64,000 bases of DNA from Buttiauxella selenatireducens (GTDB lineage: Bacteria; Pseudomonadota; Gammaproteobacteria; Enterobacterales; Enterobacteriaceae). The number at the start of each line of letters is the position of its first letter. The first letter of the stretch is position 1. Positions 54,116 to 64,000 of this stretch are shown here, one piece after another. The translations under genes and the position numbers were made by a program. The stretch spans positions 558,001 through 622,000 of the forward strand of contig NZ_CP133838.1 in NCBI RefSeq assembly GCF_031432975.1, given 5' to 3'. The notes beneath the pieces are model-generated. The model did not search any database and was not told the origin of the DNA. It saw only the letters and a list, made by a program, of their open reading frames with translations.

Positions 54116-55636
54116 ATGACTGCGCGGACGGCCGCTACACAGCATGAATACCTGCTCAGTGATGACATGACATTGATGTCGACGACTGATTTGAAAAGCA
54201 CGATCACCCATGCGAACGACGCGTTTGTGAAGGTGAGCGGTTACTCGCTTCAGGAGCTCACCGGTTGCCCGCACAATCTGGTGCGTCATGGCGATATGCC
54301 AAAAGCGGCTTTCGCTGACATGTGGTACACCCTGAAGCAGGGAGAACCCTGGACGGGTATTGTCAAAAATCAGCGTAAAAATGGCGATCATTACTGGGTT
54401 CGCGCCAATGTCGTGCCGGTGGTACGCAACGGCAAAACCACCGGATATATGTCGATTCGTACCAAAGCGCAGCCGGAAGAAATTGCTGCCGTGGAGCCAC
54501 TCTACAAAGCGCTCAAAGAGGGGCGTTGCAAATATCGTCTGTATAAAGGCCTGGTATTGGGCAAGAGCGGGTTAGGGAAATTGCCGACGTTACCGCTACG
54601 TTGGCGTATTCGCATGATAATCAGCACCGTTTTCATATTGATGTTGGCTGCATCTATTGCGCTGGGGCAAAGCGGGCTGTCTGTGATGATCGGGGCGCTG
54701 GCGAGCGTATTGGGTTGCGCATTGCTGGAATGGCAAATTGCGCGTCCGATGGAAAATATTGCACGTCAGGCACTGGAAGTGGCGACCGGAAATCAGCAGC
54801 GTGTGCAGCATCTCGCCCGAACGGACGAAATCGGCATGACGTTGCGCGCTATCGGCCAGCTTGGCCTGATGTGCCGCTGGCTGATTCATGATGTCAGCCA
54901 TCAGGTTGAAAATGTGCGCAGTGGCAGTGAGACGCTGGCGCAGGGCAACGACGAACTCAACGAGCGCACGCGCCAGTCCGTCGTCAACGTGCAGCAAACG
55001 GTCTCCACCATGAGCCAGATGGCGGTATCGGTGCAGAACAACTCGGAAACCGCAGCCGCGGCAGATAAGCTTTCCAGCTCTGCGAGCCAGGCCGCAACCC
55101 ATGGTGGCAAAGCGATGGAAACCGTGGTGACGACAATGGCTGACATTGCCGACAGTACGCAACGGATTGGTTCCATCACCAGCCTAATCAATGACATTGC
55201 CTTCCAGACCAATATTCTGGCCCTTAATGCCGCAGTAGAAGCCGCGCGTGCCGGAGAGCAGGGGAAAGGGTTTGCGGTGGTTGCAGGTGAAGTACGTAAC
55301 CTGGCACAGCGCAGTGCGACGGCGGCGAATGATATCCGCAAACTTATCGATGCCAGCGCCAGTAAAGTGCAATCTGGGACTATTCAGGTTCACGAAGCCG
55401 GTCGCACCATGAACGATATTGTCGAGCAGGTGCGCAATGTGACGCAGTTGCTCGGGCAAATTAGTCATGCCACTTCTGAACAGGCGGAAGGGTTGTCTGA
55501 TTTAACTCGCGCCGTTGCCGAACTGGACGCTATCACGCAAAAAAATGCGGCGTTAGTGGAAGAAAGCGCGGAAGTCTCTGCGATGGTGAAGTACCGAGCG
55601 ACACGACTGGAAGATGCCGTTACGGTGCTGCACTAA
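54116..55636 (+). CDS. aer: Aer, aerotaxis/energy-taxis receptor
   Basis: Membrane chemoreceptor of 506 residues (E. coli 506). The N-terminal PAS domain (about 10-120, with F-V-K-V-S-G-Y-S and [10 protein letters not shown]) binds FAD and reads redox state. A hydrophobic hairpin (about 165-205) anchors it, and a HAMP-like region follows. The MCP signalling tip is [27 protein letters not shown] precedes the ATG. Unlike E. coli, patA is not its direct neighbour: dgcZ, the ABC operon and proP lie between. Confidence 0.96.
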   Translation: MTARTAATQHEYLLSDDMTLMSTTDLKSTITHANDAFVKVSGYSLQELTGCPHNLVRHGDMPKAAFADMWYTLKQGEPWTGIVKNQRKNGDHYWVRANVVPVVRNGKTTGYMSIRTKAQPEEIAAVEPLYKALKEGRCKYRLYKGLVLGKSGLGKLPTLPLRWRIRMIISTVFILMLAASIALGQSGLSVMIGALASVLGCALLEWQIARPMENIARQALEVATGNQQRVQHLARTDEIGMTLRAIGQLGLMCRWLIHDVSHQVENVRSGSETLAQGNDELNERTRQSVVNVQQTVSTMSQMAVSVQNNSETAAAADKLSSSASQAATHGGKAMETVVTTMADIADSTQRIGSITSLINDIAFQTNILALNAAVEAARAGEQGKGFAVVAGEVRNLAQRSATAANDIRKLIDASASKVQSGTIQVHEAGRTMNDIVEQVRNVTQLLGQISHATSEQAEGLSDLTRAVAELDAITQKNAALVEESAEVSAMVKYRATRLEDAVTVLH

Positions 55637-55739
55637 TTTAAAAACCAGAAGCGCACGTTTTTACAACCACGCCGGATTTTTTTAGCTAGTCTGGGACAGA
55701 TTGAATGTTTCTACCCGACCCTAATCTATGGAGAGCGTT

Positions 55740-56771
55740 ATGACGCAATCGTCCCAAACTAACCGCCGCTTTGTGCTGGCGCAGCGCCCGCAAGGCATGC
55801 CGACCGATCAAGACATTCGTCTGGAAGAAGCTCCTGTCCCGCAGCCTGCCGCAGGCCAGTTACTGCTGCGAACCCTCTATTTATCTCTCGACCCTTATAT
55901 GCGCGGGCGTATGGATGATGCCGAATCCTATACGCCAGGACTGGCAATTGGTGAAGTCATTGGTGCAGGCACCGTTTGTCGCGTCGAGAAATCTGAACAC
56001 GCAGATTACAAAATCGGTGACCTGGTTCTGGCATATACCGGCTGGCAGGATTACGCACTTTCTAACGGCGAAGGTTTGCAGAAGCTCGATGCAAATATGC
56101 AGCACCCTTCGTACGCGCTCGGTTTACTCGGGATGCCTGGTTTTACGGGTTATATGGGGTTGACCGATATTGGTGAGCCGAAAGCGGGCGAAACGGTGGT
56201 TGTTGCAGCAGCCAGTGGGGCAGTGGGCTCGGTGGTAGGGCAAGTGGCAAAATTGCGCGGAGCAAAAGTCGTGGGGATCGCGGGTGGCGAAGAGAAGTGC
56301 CGTTACGTAACCGAGACTTTAAAATTTGATGCCTGCATTGATCACAAAGCGCCAGATTTTGCCGAGCAGTTGAAAAAGGCCTGTAGCAAAGGCATTGATG
56401 TCTATTTTGAAAACGTCGGTGGTGCGGTGTTTGATGCGGTTCTGCCACTTTTGAATACTAAAGCGCGTATTCCAGTGTGCGGTGTCATCAGCCAGTACAA
56501 CGGTATGAATAGCGCTTTTGAGCAGGATCGTTTGCCGCTGCTAATGGGGACAATCCTGAAAAAACGTCTGCGCGTACAAGGATTTATTATTTCGCAGGAT
56601 TACGCCGATCGTTATCCTGAGTTCTTTAAACAGATGAGTCAGTGGCTGGCGGAAGGAAAAATTCAGTTCCGCGAAGACATTGTCGATGGCCTGGAAAACA
56701 GCGTGGAAGCGTTTCGCGGTTTGTTGGTCGGTAAGAACTTCGGTAAGTTGATTGTGAAAGTCGCGGAGTGA
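55740..56771 (+). CDS. curA: CurA-like NADPH-dependent medium-chain reductase
   Basis: Zinc-free medium-chain dehydrogenase/reductase of 343 residues, close to E. coli CurA (YncB), which reduces curcumin and other alkenals/enones with NADPH. Y-L-S-L-D-P-Y-M-R-G-R-M is the family signature. The nucleotide site is A-A-A-S-G-A-V-G-S-V-V-G-Q, and Y-F-E-N-V-G-G follows. The ATG at 55740 is chosen; GAGAG of the preceding in-frame ATG region supplies the ribosome-binding site. The physiological substrate is uncertain. Confidence 0.88.
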   Translation: MTQSSQTNRRFVLAQRPQGMPTDQDIRLEEAPVPQPAAGQLLLRTLYLSLDPYMRGRMDDAESYTPGLAIGEVIGAGTVCRVEKSEHADYKIGDLVLAYTGWQDYALSNGEGLQKLDANMQHPSYALGLLGMPGFTGYMGLTDIGEPKAGETVVVAAASGAVGSVVGQVAKLRGAKVVGIAGGEEKCRYVTETLKFDACIDHKAPDFAEQLKKACSKGIDVYFENVGGAVFDAVLPLLNTKARIPVCGVISQYNGMNSAFEQDRLPLLMGTILKKRLRVQGFIISQDYADRYPEFFKQMSQWLAEGKIQFREDIVDGLENSVEAFRGLLVGKNFGKLIVKVAE

Positions 56772-56777
56772 TTGTTA

Positions 56778-56803
56778 TAGAGCGGCGCAAATACGCCGCT
56801 CTA
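56778..56803. terminator. Hairpin between convergent curA and ascG
   Basis: Ten-base-pair stem TAGAGCGGCG / CGCCGCTCTA with a six-base loop, between the two stop codons; no long U run on either strand. Confidence 0.6.
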
Positions 56804-56804
56804 A

Positions 56805-57821
56805 TTAGCTTTTAAAAGGCCCATCGCTTACTGAATTTCGCTCCAGTAATTGTGATGTGAAAATATTATCCCGCGATAAATACCCGCCATCTAACATGGA
56901 TATTAAACGGCTGATCACTTCGCTAATCATATCGCTGACCGGATCTTTGATGCTCGATAGCGCGGGGGTTAAATAAGGTGCTGTCGGAATATTATCAAAG
57001 CCGAGCAGGGATATTTCATGTGGAACTGAAATCCCCATATCACTCAATTTTTTCATCGCACCCACGGCCATTTCATCATTACTGGCAAGAATCGCGCTGA
57101 CCTTCTGTTGACGAGCAAGCAACGCTTCTACGGCCGACACGCCGCTGTCTGGCGTCCATTTACCCTGCACAATCAATGCTTCGTTTACGCCGATATGATA
57201 TTGATTTAAAGCATCTTTATAACCCGCCAGGCGCTCGATAGCCGTAGGCGAATCCAGTGCGCCGGTAATAAATGCAATATCATTATGCCCACGCTCAATG
57301 AGATATTTCGTCGCGAGGAAACTGGAGCCTTTATGGTCACAACAGATACAATGGCTTTGGTGTTTTCTTAATTTTCGGTTCACCACCATAATCGGCTGTT
57401 TATGCTGGTCAATAATTTCGTCCATTTCATCAATGGTCAAAAAACGCGGGTAAATAATCACCGCATCGCAGCGCAAATCGAGCAAGAATTGAATAGCTTC
57501 GCGTTCTTCTTGTGCGCTGTGTTTACCATCCACCAGAATGAGCTGACGGCCATTATCTTCTAATTTCTTCGCGGCCTGCGAAAGTATTTCACTGAAATAA
57601 CTGCCGTTATAAAGGGTGTTGGTTACGACTAAACCAATGCATTCTGACTTATTCGTCGCCAGATTTCGCGCCAGCAAATTTGGCCGATATCCGGCCTCTT
57701 CAATCGCTTTATAGACCTGGTCTTTTGTGGCTTCGCTGACGTATCCCTTGCCGGATAAAACGCGTGAAACGGTCGCTTTTGAGACGCCGGCTTTCTGTGC
57801 CACTTCTAGCATTGTCGACAT
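56805..57821 (-). CDS. ascG: AscG, LacI-family repressor of the asc operon
   Basis: 338-residue LacI/GalR regulator. The N-terminal helix-turn-helix is M-L-E-V-A-Q-K-A-G-V-S-K-A-T-V-S-R-V-L-S-G with hinge residues N-L-L-A-R-N-L-A. The periplasmic-binding-like core contains Y-P-R-F-L-T-I-D-E, C-D-H-K and S-P-T-A-I-E-R-L-A-G-Y. It matches E. coli AscG along its length. It is divergent from ascF, and palindromic operators lie between them. Confidence 0.92.
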   Translation of the reverse strand: MSTMLEVAQKAGVSKATVSRVLSGKGYVSEATKDQVYKAIEEAGYRPNLLARNLATNKSECIGLVVTNTLYNGSYFSEILSQAAKKLEDNGRQLILVDGKHSAQEEREAIQFLLDLRCDAVIIYPRFLTIDEMDEIIDQHKQPIMVVNRKLRKHQSHCICCDHKGSSFLATKYLIERGHNDIAFITGALDSPTAIERLAGYKDALNQYHIGVNEALIVQGKWTPDSGVSAVEALLARQQKVSAILASNDEMAVGAMKKLSDMGISVPHEISLLGFDNIPTAPYLTPALSSIKDPVSDMISEVISRLISMLDGGYLSRDNIFTSQLLERNSVSDGPFKS

Positions 57822-57994
57822 GGGAGCTTCCTGGCTTTTTTGAAGGTCCTATTTTACACATTCCCGGACGACAAAATACTGCCTTAAAGGGATTGCCGGG
57901 GTCTGTAATAGCCATTTATGTCGATCCTCATCACAAAACAAACAATATGCGGAATTAGTATTTGATCTGTTTGTTTGTCGTAGTCAATCTAATG

Positions 57995-58008
57995 TGGAAC
58001 CGGTTACC
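57995..58008. promoter_or_regulatory. LacI-type operator upstream of ascF
   Basis: TGGAACCGGTTACC, a near-palindrome centred on CCGG like the AscG-type box TGAAACCGGTTTCA, 107 bases before ascF. Confidence 0.65.
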
Positions 58009-58038
58009 TACTTCTCATGACCCTACTCGTCGTTGCGG

Positions 58039-58050
58039 TGAAACCGGAAA
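58039..58050. promoter_or_regulatory. Second, half-conserved AscG-type operator
   Basis: TGAAACCGGAAA has a perfect left half (TGAAACCGG) and a poor right half, 31 bases beyond the first site. Two sites would allow cooperative repression of ascFB and ascG. Confidence 0.5.
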
Positions 58051-58114
58051 GAATATTCATAACTAAATGAATTTAAACATAAAATTAGAGTGACGTACGG
58101 AAGAGTGGTAACTC

Positions 58115-61022
<2,908 letters not shown>

Positions 61023-61133
61023 TTTGTCTGCGTGGTGGCTCGGTTTACTCGCCGGGTCACCGTTCTGGGGGCTGATTGCCTGGCTCAGATGCGTTAATAT
61101 GAGTGTCCAATCTCCTTTCACAAAAAGATCGTC

Positions 61134-61682
61134 ATGAATATTATTCAAACTAAAATTCCGGAAGTGCTTATTTTTGAACCAAAAGTTTTCGGTGATGACC
61201 GCGGGTTTTTCTTTGAAAGCTTTAATCAGAAAGTTTTTGAAGAAGCCGTAGGACGTTCGGTTAATTTTGTTCAGGATAATCATTCAAAATCTTGCAAGGG
61301 CGTGCTTCGCGGTTTGCACTATCAATTGGCACCGAATGCCCAGGCAAAACTGGTTCGCTGTGCAGTTGGAGAAGTATTTGATGTTGCCGTGGACATCCGC
61401 CAGCATTCTGCAACGTTTGGCCAGTGGGTGGGCGTGCTATTAAGTGCTGAGAACAAACGCCAGTTATGGATCCCAGAAGGTTTTGCCCACGGGTTTATGA
61501 CTGTCAGCGATGAAGCTGAGTTTTTGTATAAAACGACAAACTTCTACGCGCCACAGAGCGATCGCAGCATTCTTTGGGAAGACAAGGATATTGGCATCGC
61601 ATGGCCAGAAATTGATGCGCCACGCCTGTTGTCCGATAAAGATCATCAGGCTAAAAGCTTCAAAGATGCCGATTATTTTTAA
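61134..61682 (+). CDS. rfbC: RmlC (RfbC), dTDP-4-dehydrorhamnose 3,5-epimerase
   Basis: Cupin-fold epimerase of 182 residues on the dTDP-L-rhamnose pathway. The catalytic His62 (R-G-L-H-Y-Q) and Tyr132 (F-L-Y-K-T-T) are at their usual positions, and V-A-V-D-I-R, E-G-F-A-H-G-F and R-S-I-L-W are present, so it should be active. The other rml genes (A, B, D) are not in the window, so this is an isolated copy. A terminator follows. It could be a second copy beside an O-antigen cluster elsewhere. Confidence 0.9.
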   Translation: MNIIQTKIPEVLIFEPKVFGDDRGFFFESFNQKVFEEAVGRSVNFVQDNHSKSCKGVLRGLHYQLAPNAQAKLVRCAVGEVFDVAVDIRQHSATFGQWVGVLLSAENKRQLWIPEGFAHGFMTVSDEAEFLYKTTNFYAPQSDRSILWEDKDIGIAWPEIDAPRLLSDKDHQAKSFKDADYF

Positions 61683-61727
61683 TCGAGTTGTGCGCACCTA
61701 ACTCGCATCAAGTTGTCTGTTTTCTTC

Positions 61728-61756
61728 AGAGGTTGCGTCGGCAACCTCTTTGTTTT
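61728..61756 (+). terminator. Terminator after rfbC
   Basis: Stem AGAGGTTGC / GCAACCTCT with loop GTCG, then TTGTTTT; 46 bases past the rfbC stop. Confidence 0.88.
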
Positions 61757-61947
61757 CCGCAGGACTCAATTCACGCAACCCCTTTCCAACATCATAATAT
61801 CCAGCCTTAAACGGGTTTGCGTTATCTGCGCAAAGGCGGTGCGGGCGCTTCTCAAGCGGTAGTTCAGCCGACAAATTACAACTTTCTTCTGACGGTCAAT
61901 TTCAGTGGATTTTCTACACTGAAAGAAAATGTCTGTTGAGGTTCTAC

Positions 61948-62964
61948 ATGCCCTGGCAACCTTTTCTCTCAGTGATCCCGGGATCAGTGCCTGCGGATCT
62001 TGCCATTAAACACATCACTTGCAGTGATATAAGTGATCACTGGCCGCTGAAGGACGAGGTAGTAGAACAGATCGATGACATCAACCAACAGCTTGCTAAT
62101 GATCTCTCTTTAGAAGCCCCGGAAATATTTTTAGATAATCAAGGGAAGCGGCGGATCCGGTGTCGTAACAGGCTCTCCGAACAAGCTTTTCGTTCCCGGC
62201 CCGCACTGGAAGAATGGCGAAGCCAGCTCGTTCCCACCGCGCTTGCACTGTGGGCTGTGCAGCATCCACTGGCGGTGAGGTTGATAAGCGGCGGTGAAAT
62301 GGATATCAATAGTCGATCGTGGTTCATTCACGCCAATGATGCACGGGGCATTCGATCCCGCGCAAAGGTGATGGCCGCCATAGCTGATTTTCATCTCAAC
62401 GATCGCGTTTCTGTAAACTGGATCAGCCTCGCTTGCGGTGCGGCCGTGCCGGTACTCAATACGTTGCACAGTGCAAAATTGAAGTCTCAGAAATTTACCT
62501 TATTGCTGATTGATCATGATCGGCAATCGCTGATGTTTGCTCGTGGGCTGGCGACGCAATACGGGCTGGTTGAAGGGCAGCATTTTCAGCTGCTTATGCG
62601 GAATTTATTCGACCGGATGATTGTCAGTGACAAACTCGTTCAGGAACTGGGTGAACAGTCCGCTGAATTAGTCGATGGATTAGGGATTTTCGAATACTTC
62701 TCAGAGTCTGAGGCGGTACATTTTATTCGCCACGCGTTACGTTTGGTAAAACCTGGTGGCGTGTTGATTATTTCGAATATGTTGAAAAGCAGCCCACAAA
62801 TTGAATTCGCATTGCGTTGTGTTGGCTGGACGACGATTTACCCGCGAACGCTTTTCGAGTTAAGAGAAATTATTTTGGCGGCGGGGATTAATCTGCAGAA
62901 TGTTACCGTGACACTTCCCAGTGATGGCGTTTATGCGGTGATGGAAATTAATGTGAGCGAATAA
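61948..62964 (+). CDS. Putative class I SAM-dependent methyltransferase
   Basis: 338 residues. From about 160 the chain reads W-I-S-L-A-C-G-A-A-V-P-V-L (a relaxed SAM motif I), then L-L-L-I-D-H-D (acidic residue for the ribose), D-G-L-G-I-F-E-Y-F and L-R-L-V-K-P-G-G-V-L-I-I-S-N, the standard motif order of class I methyltransferases. The first 150 residues have no family I recognise. GAGG lies upstream of the ATG at 61948; an in-frame TTG four codons earlier is less likely. The substrate is unknown, and the gene stands alone between terminators. Confidence 0.7.
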   Translation: MPWQPFLSVIPGSVPADLAIKHITCSDISDHWPLKDEVVEQIDDINQQLANDLSLEAPEIFLDNQGKRRIRCRNRLSEQAFRSRPALEEWRSQLVPTALALWAVQHPLAVRLISGGEMDINSRSWFIHANDARGIRSRAKVMAAIADFHLNDRVSVNWISLACGAAVPVLNTLHSAKLKSQKFTLLLIDHDRQSLMFARGLATQYGLVEGQHFQLLMRNLFDRMIVSDKLVQELGEQSAELVDGLGIFEYFSESEAVHFIRHALRLVKPGGVLIISNMLKSSPQIEFALRCVGWTTIYPRTLFELREIILAAGINLQNVTVTLPSDGVYAVMEINVSE

Positions 62965-62977
62965 CCCGTTTTATAAT

Positions 62978-63001
62978 CCTGCTCCTGAAACCAGGAGCAG
63001 G
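62978..63001. terminator. Hairpin between the methyltransferase gene and yjjA
   Basis: Ten-base-pair stem CCTGCTCCTG / CAGGAGCAGG with a four-base loop between convergent genes; only a weak U-rich flank. Confidence 0.65.
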
Positions 63002-63009
63002 AGAATTTA

Positions 63010-63507
63010 TTAAGCCAGGTAATTCATGCCCTGTTTCAGGACAAAATCACACGCCTGAGTTTTCACTTTTTCTGCCAGCGGCGAGTTGCCGATGGTTTCC
63101 AGATTCAATTGCTGGCCTTTACCGGTATTCAGCAGACCCATCAAACCCTGAGTGTAATCTTGTGGCTGAGTTTCTTTCGTCTCACTTCCCAGTCCCAGTT
63201 TATCCAGAAGCTGATTTTTGACGTTTTCTGGATTGGTGGCTGATACCAATTTGTTCTTCATGCAGTACTGCAAAATGCCCGCGGCGTTGGTCATGGTGTT
63301 GGCACTCAGTGCGCTAGTCCCACTGGCGAGCAGGCTGGTTAGTGATGCCGCGGAGTTACCTGTGGTTCCAGAGGTGCTGGTGGTGGTTTTGCTCAGTTCA
63401 TTCGCTGCACTGGTGAGCTGATCCTGCCAGCTTGCCGCCATCGCCTGAGCGGCAAAAACGGATGCTGCCAGTGCCAGAGCACACGTAATCTTATTGTTTG
63501 CTTTCAT
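63010..63507 (-). CDS. yjjA: YjjA, DUF2501 periplasmic protein
   Basis: 165 residues with a Sec signal peptide (MKANNKITCALALAASVFAA then Q-A-M-A, cleavage about residue 25). The mature part is rich in Ser/Thr/Ala near the start (S-S-A-A-S-L-T-S-L-L-A-S-G) and ends with a Cys-containing helical segment. It matches E. coli YjjA (DUF2501). The function is unknown. The ATG at 63507 is chosen over one nine codons upstream, which would extend toward the ERIC element. Confidence 0.85.
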   Translation of the reverse strand: MKANNKITCALALAASVFAAQAMAASWQDQLTSAANELSKTTTSTSGTTGNSAASLTSLLASGTSALSANTMTNAAGILQYCMKNKLVSATNPENVKNQLLDKLGLGSETKETQPQDYTQGLMGLLNTGKGQQLNLETIGNSPLAEKVKTQACDFVLKQGMNYLA

Positions 63508-63522
63508 CTGTTTATACTCTTT

Positions 63523-63648
63523 TATACCCGTCATACTTCAAGCTGCTTATGCGTTGGCTGCACCCGCTTACCGCAGTCACTTACTCAAGTAAGCTCCTGG
63601 GGATTTACGGCTTTGCCGCCTTTAAGCAACTCGAATTATTTTGGGTAA
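63523..63648. repeat. ERIC element 4 (full length), upstream of yjjA
   Basis: 126 bp from TATACCCGTCATACTTCAAG to TTTTGGGTAA, with core CGCAGTCACTTACTC and AAGTAAGCTCCTGGGGAT. It begins 16 bases upstream of the yjjA start, so the yjjA promoter must lie in or beyond it. Confidence 0.93.
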
Positions 63649-63747
63649 ACATAACCTGCATCGCAGGAGAATTTCGTCGAGTATACCGCCTTCTCTGGGT
63701 TCATCGGAGCCTGGAGATTTCTTAAAACATCCAGAAAAGAGGATTTA

Positions 63748-64000
63748 TCAGGGGCCGATGTAGCGCAGCACCACTTTTACTGCCATTTCACGGTAATGGG
63801 AGGTGCTATCAACCGGCTCTGTTCCCTCTTCAAAGAGGTTTGAGAAGGTGTAGCTGTTCGCCACATGGTAGAAGCTGAAGCTACTGATCAGGCGGTGTAC
63901 ATCTTTGGCCGTGACGAGTTTGTTGAACAGCTGTTTTTCCTGCCCGCGGGTCAGTACATCTTCCAGTAATTCTAGCGCGCTGCGGTTTATCTCGCGCAGG
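63748..64000 (-). CDS. TetR/AcrR-family regulator, C-terminal fragment
   Basis: An open minus-strand frame runs from the window edge to a TGA at 63748-63750 (about 83 codons). It ends V-V-L-R-Y-I-G-P. The helical segment H-R-L-I-S-S-F-S-F-Y-H-V-A-N-S-Y-T-F-S-N-L-F resembles the ligand-domain end of TetR-type regulators. The DNA-binding part lies outside the window, so the family call is provisional. About 100 bases separate it from the ERIC element. Confidence 0.5.
   Translation of the reverse strand, partial: LREINRSALELLEDVLTRGQEKQLFNKLVTAKDVHRLISSFSFYHVANSYTFSNLFEEGTEPVDSTSHYREMAVKVVLRYIGP

Overview
The window is chromosomal DNA of a member of the Enterobacteriaceae. Most proteins are very close to their Escherichia coli or Salmonella counterparts (PyrBI, SpeF, PotE, ArgI, UhpT, ValS, PepA, LptFG, RlmG, FadH, ProP, Aer). 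ERIC repeats lie between genes. Gene order mixes E. coli blocks that are far apart in K-12, so this is a related genus (Enterobacter, Kluyvera or Buttiauxella-like) rather than E. coli. I cannot name the species. No rRNA, tRNA, CRISPR array, prophage or insertion sequence was seen. The ends cut a GH20 glycosidase (left) and a TetR-like regulator (right). Region by region: 0-9.3 kb holds the carbamoyl-phosphate/ornithine node: ridA, pyrI-pyrB with the pyrL leader and attenuator, potE-speF with the speFL arrest-peptide leader, tabA, and argI with tandem ARG boxes. PyrB and ArgI compete for carbamoyl phosphate. ArgI and SpeF compete for ornithine, PotE exchanges ornithine for putrescine, and patA (44-46 kb) degrades putrescine. 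9.4-16.4 kb holds rraB, miaE, a complete uhpABCT sugar-phosphate sensing and uptake locus (uhpC frameshifted as read), and yjgM. 16.5-27 kb is yjgN, valS-holC, pepA, lptF-lptG and yjgR. 27-32.7 kb has an ATP-dependent dihydroxyacetone kinase, then ygjP-rlmG-fadH. 33-43 kb is a RafY-like porin gene followed by the whole AI-2 quorum-signal module (lsrK, lsrR, lsrACDBFG). 43-52 kb has a possible glycosyltransferase of different base composition, patA behind a sigma-54/NtrC-type promoter, the zinc-sensing diguanylate cyclase gene dgcZ, and a five-gene peptide-type ABC transporter operon. 52-57 kb has proP, aer (behind a flagellar sigma-28 promoter) and a curA-like reductase. 56.8-61 kb is the ascG-ascFB beta-glucoside system, with ascB frameshifted as read. 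61-64 kb has a lone rmlC, an uncharacterised methyltransferase, yjjA and the cut TetR-like gene. The main points for a second look are: the well-conserved speFL leader; a small-ORF pair between speFL and tabA; three frame breaks that all sit at G/C homopolymers (uhpC, ascB and the 3' end of an ABC ATPase gene), pointing to sequencing error as a serious alternative to gene decay; the nitrogen-type control region between patA and dgcZ; and an internally deleted, inverted ERIC copy next to a full-length one. I did not find a clearly new multi-gene system.
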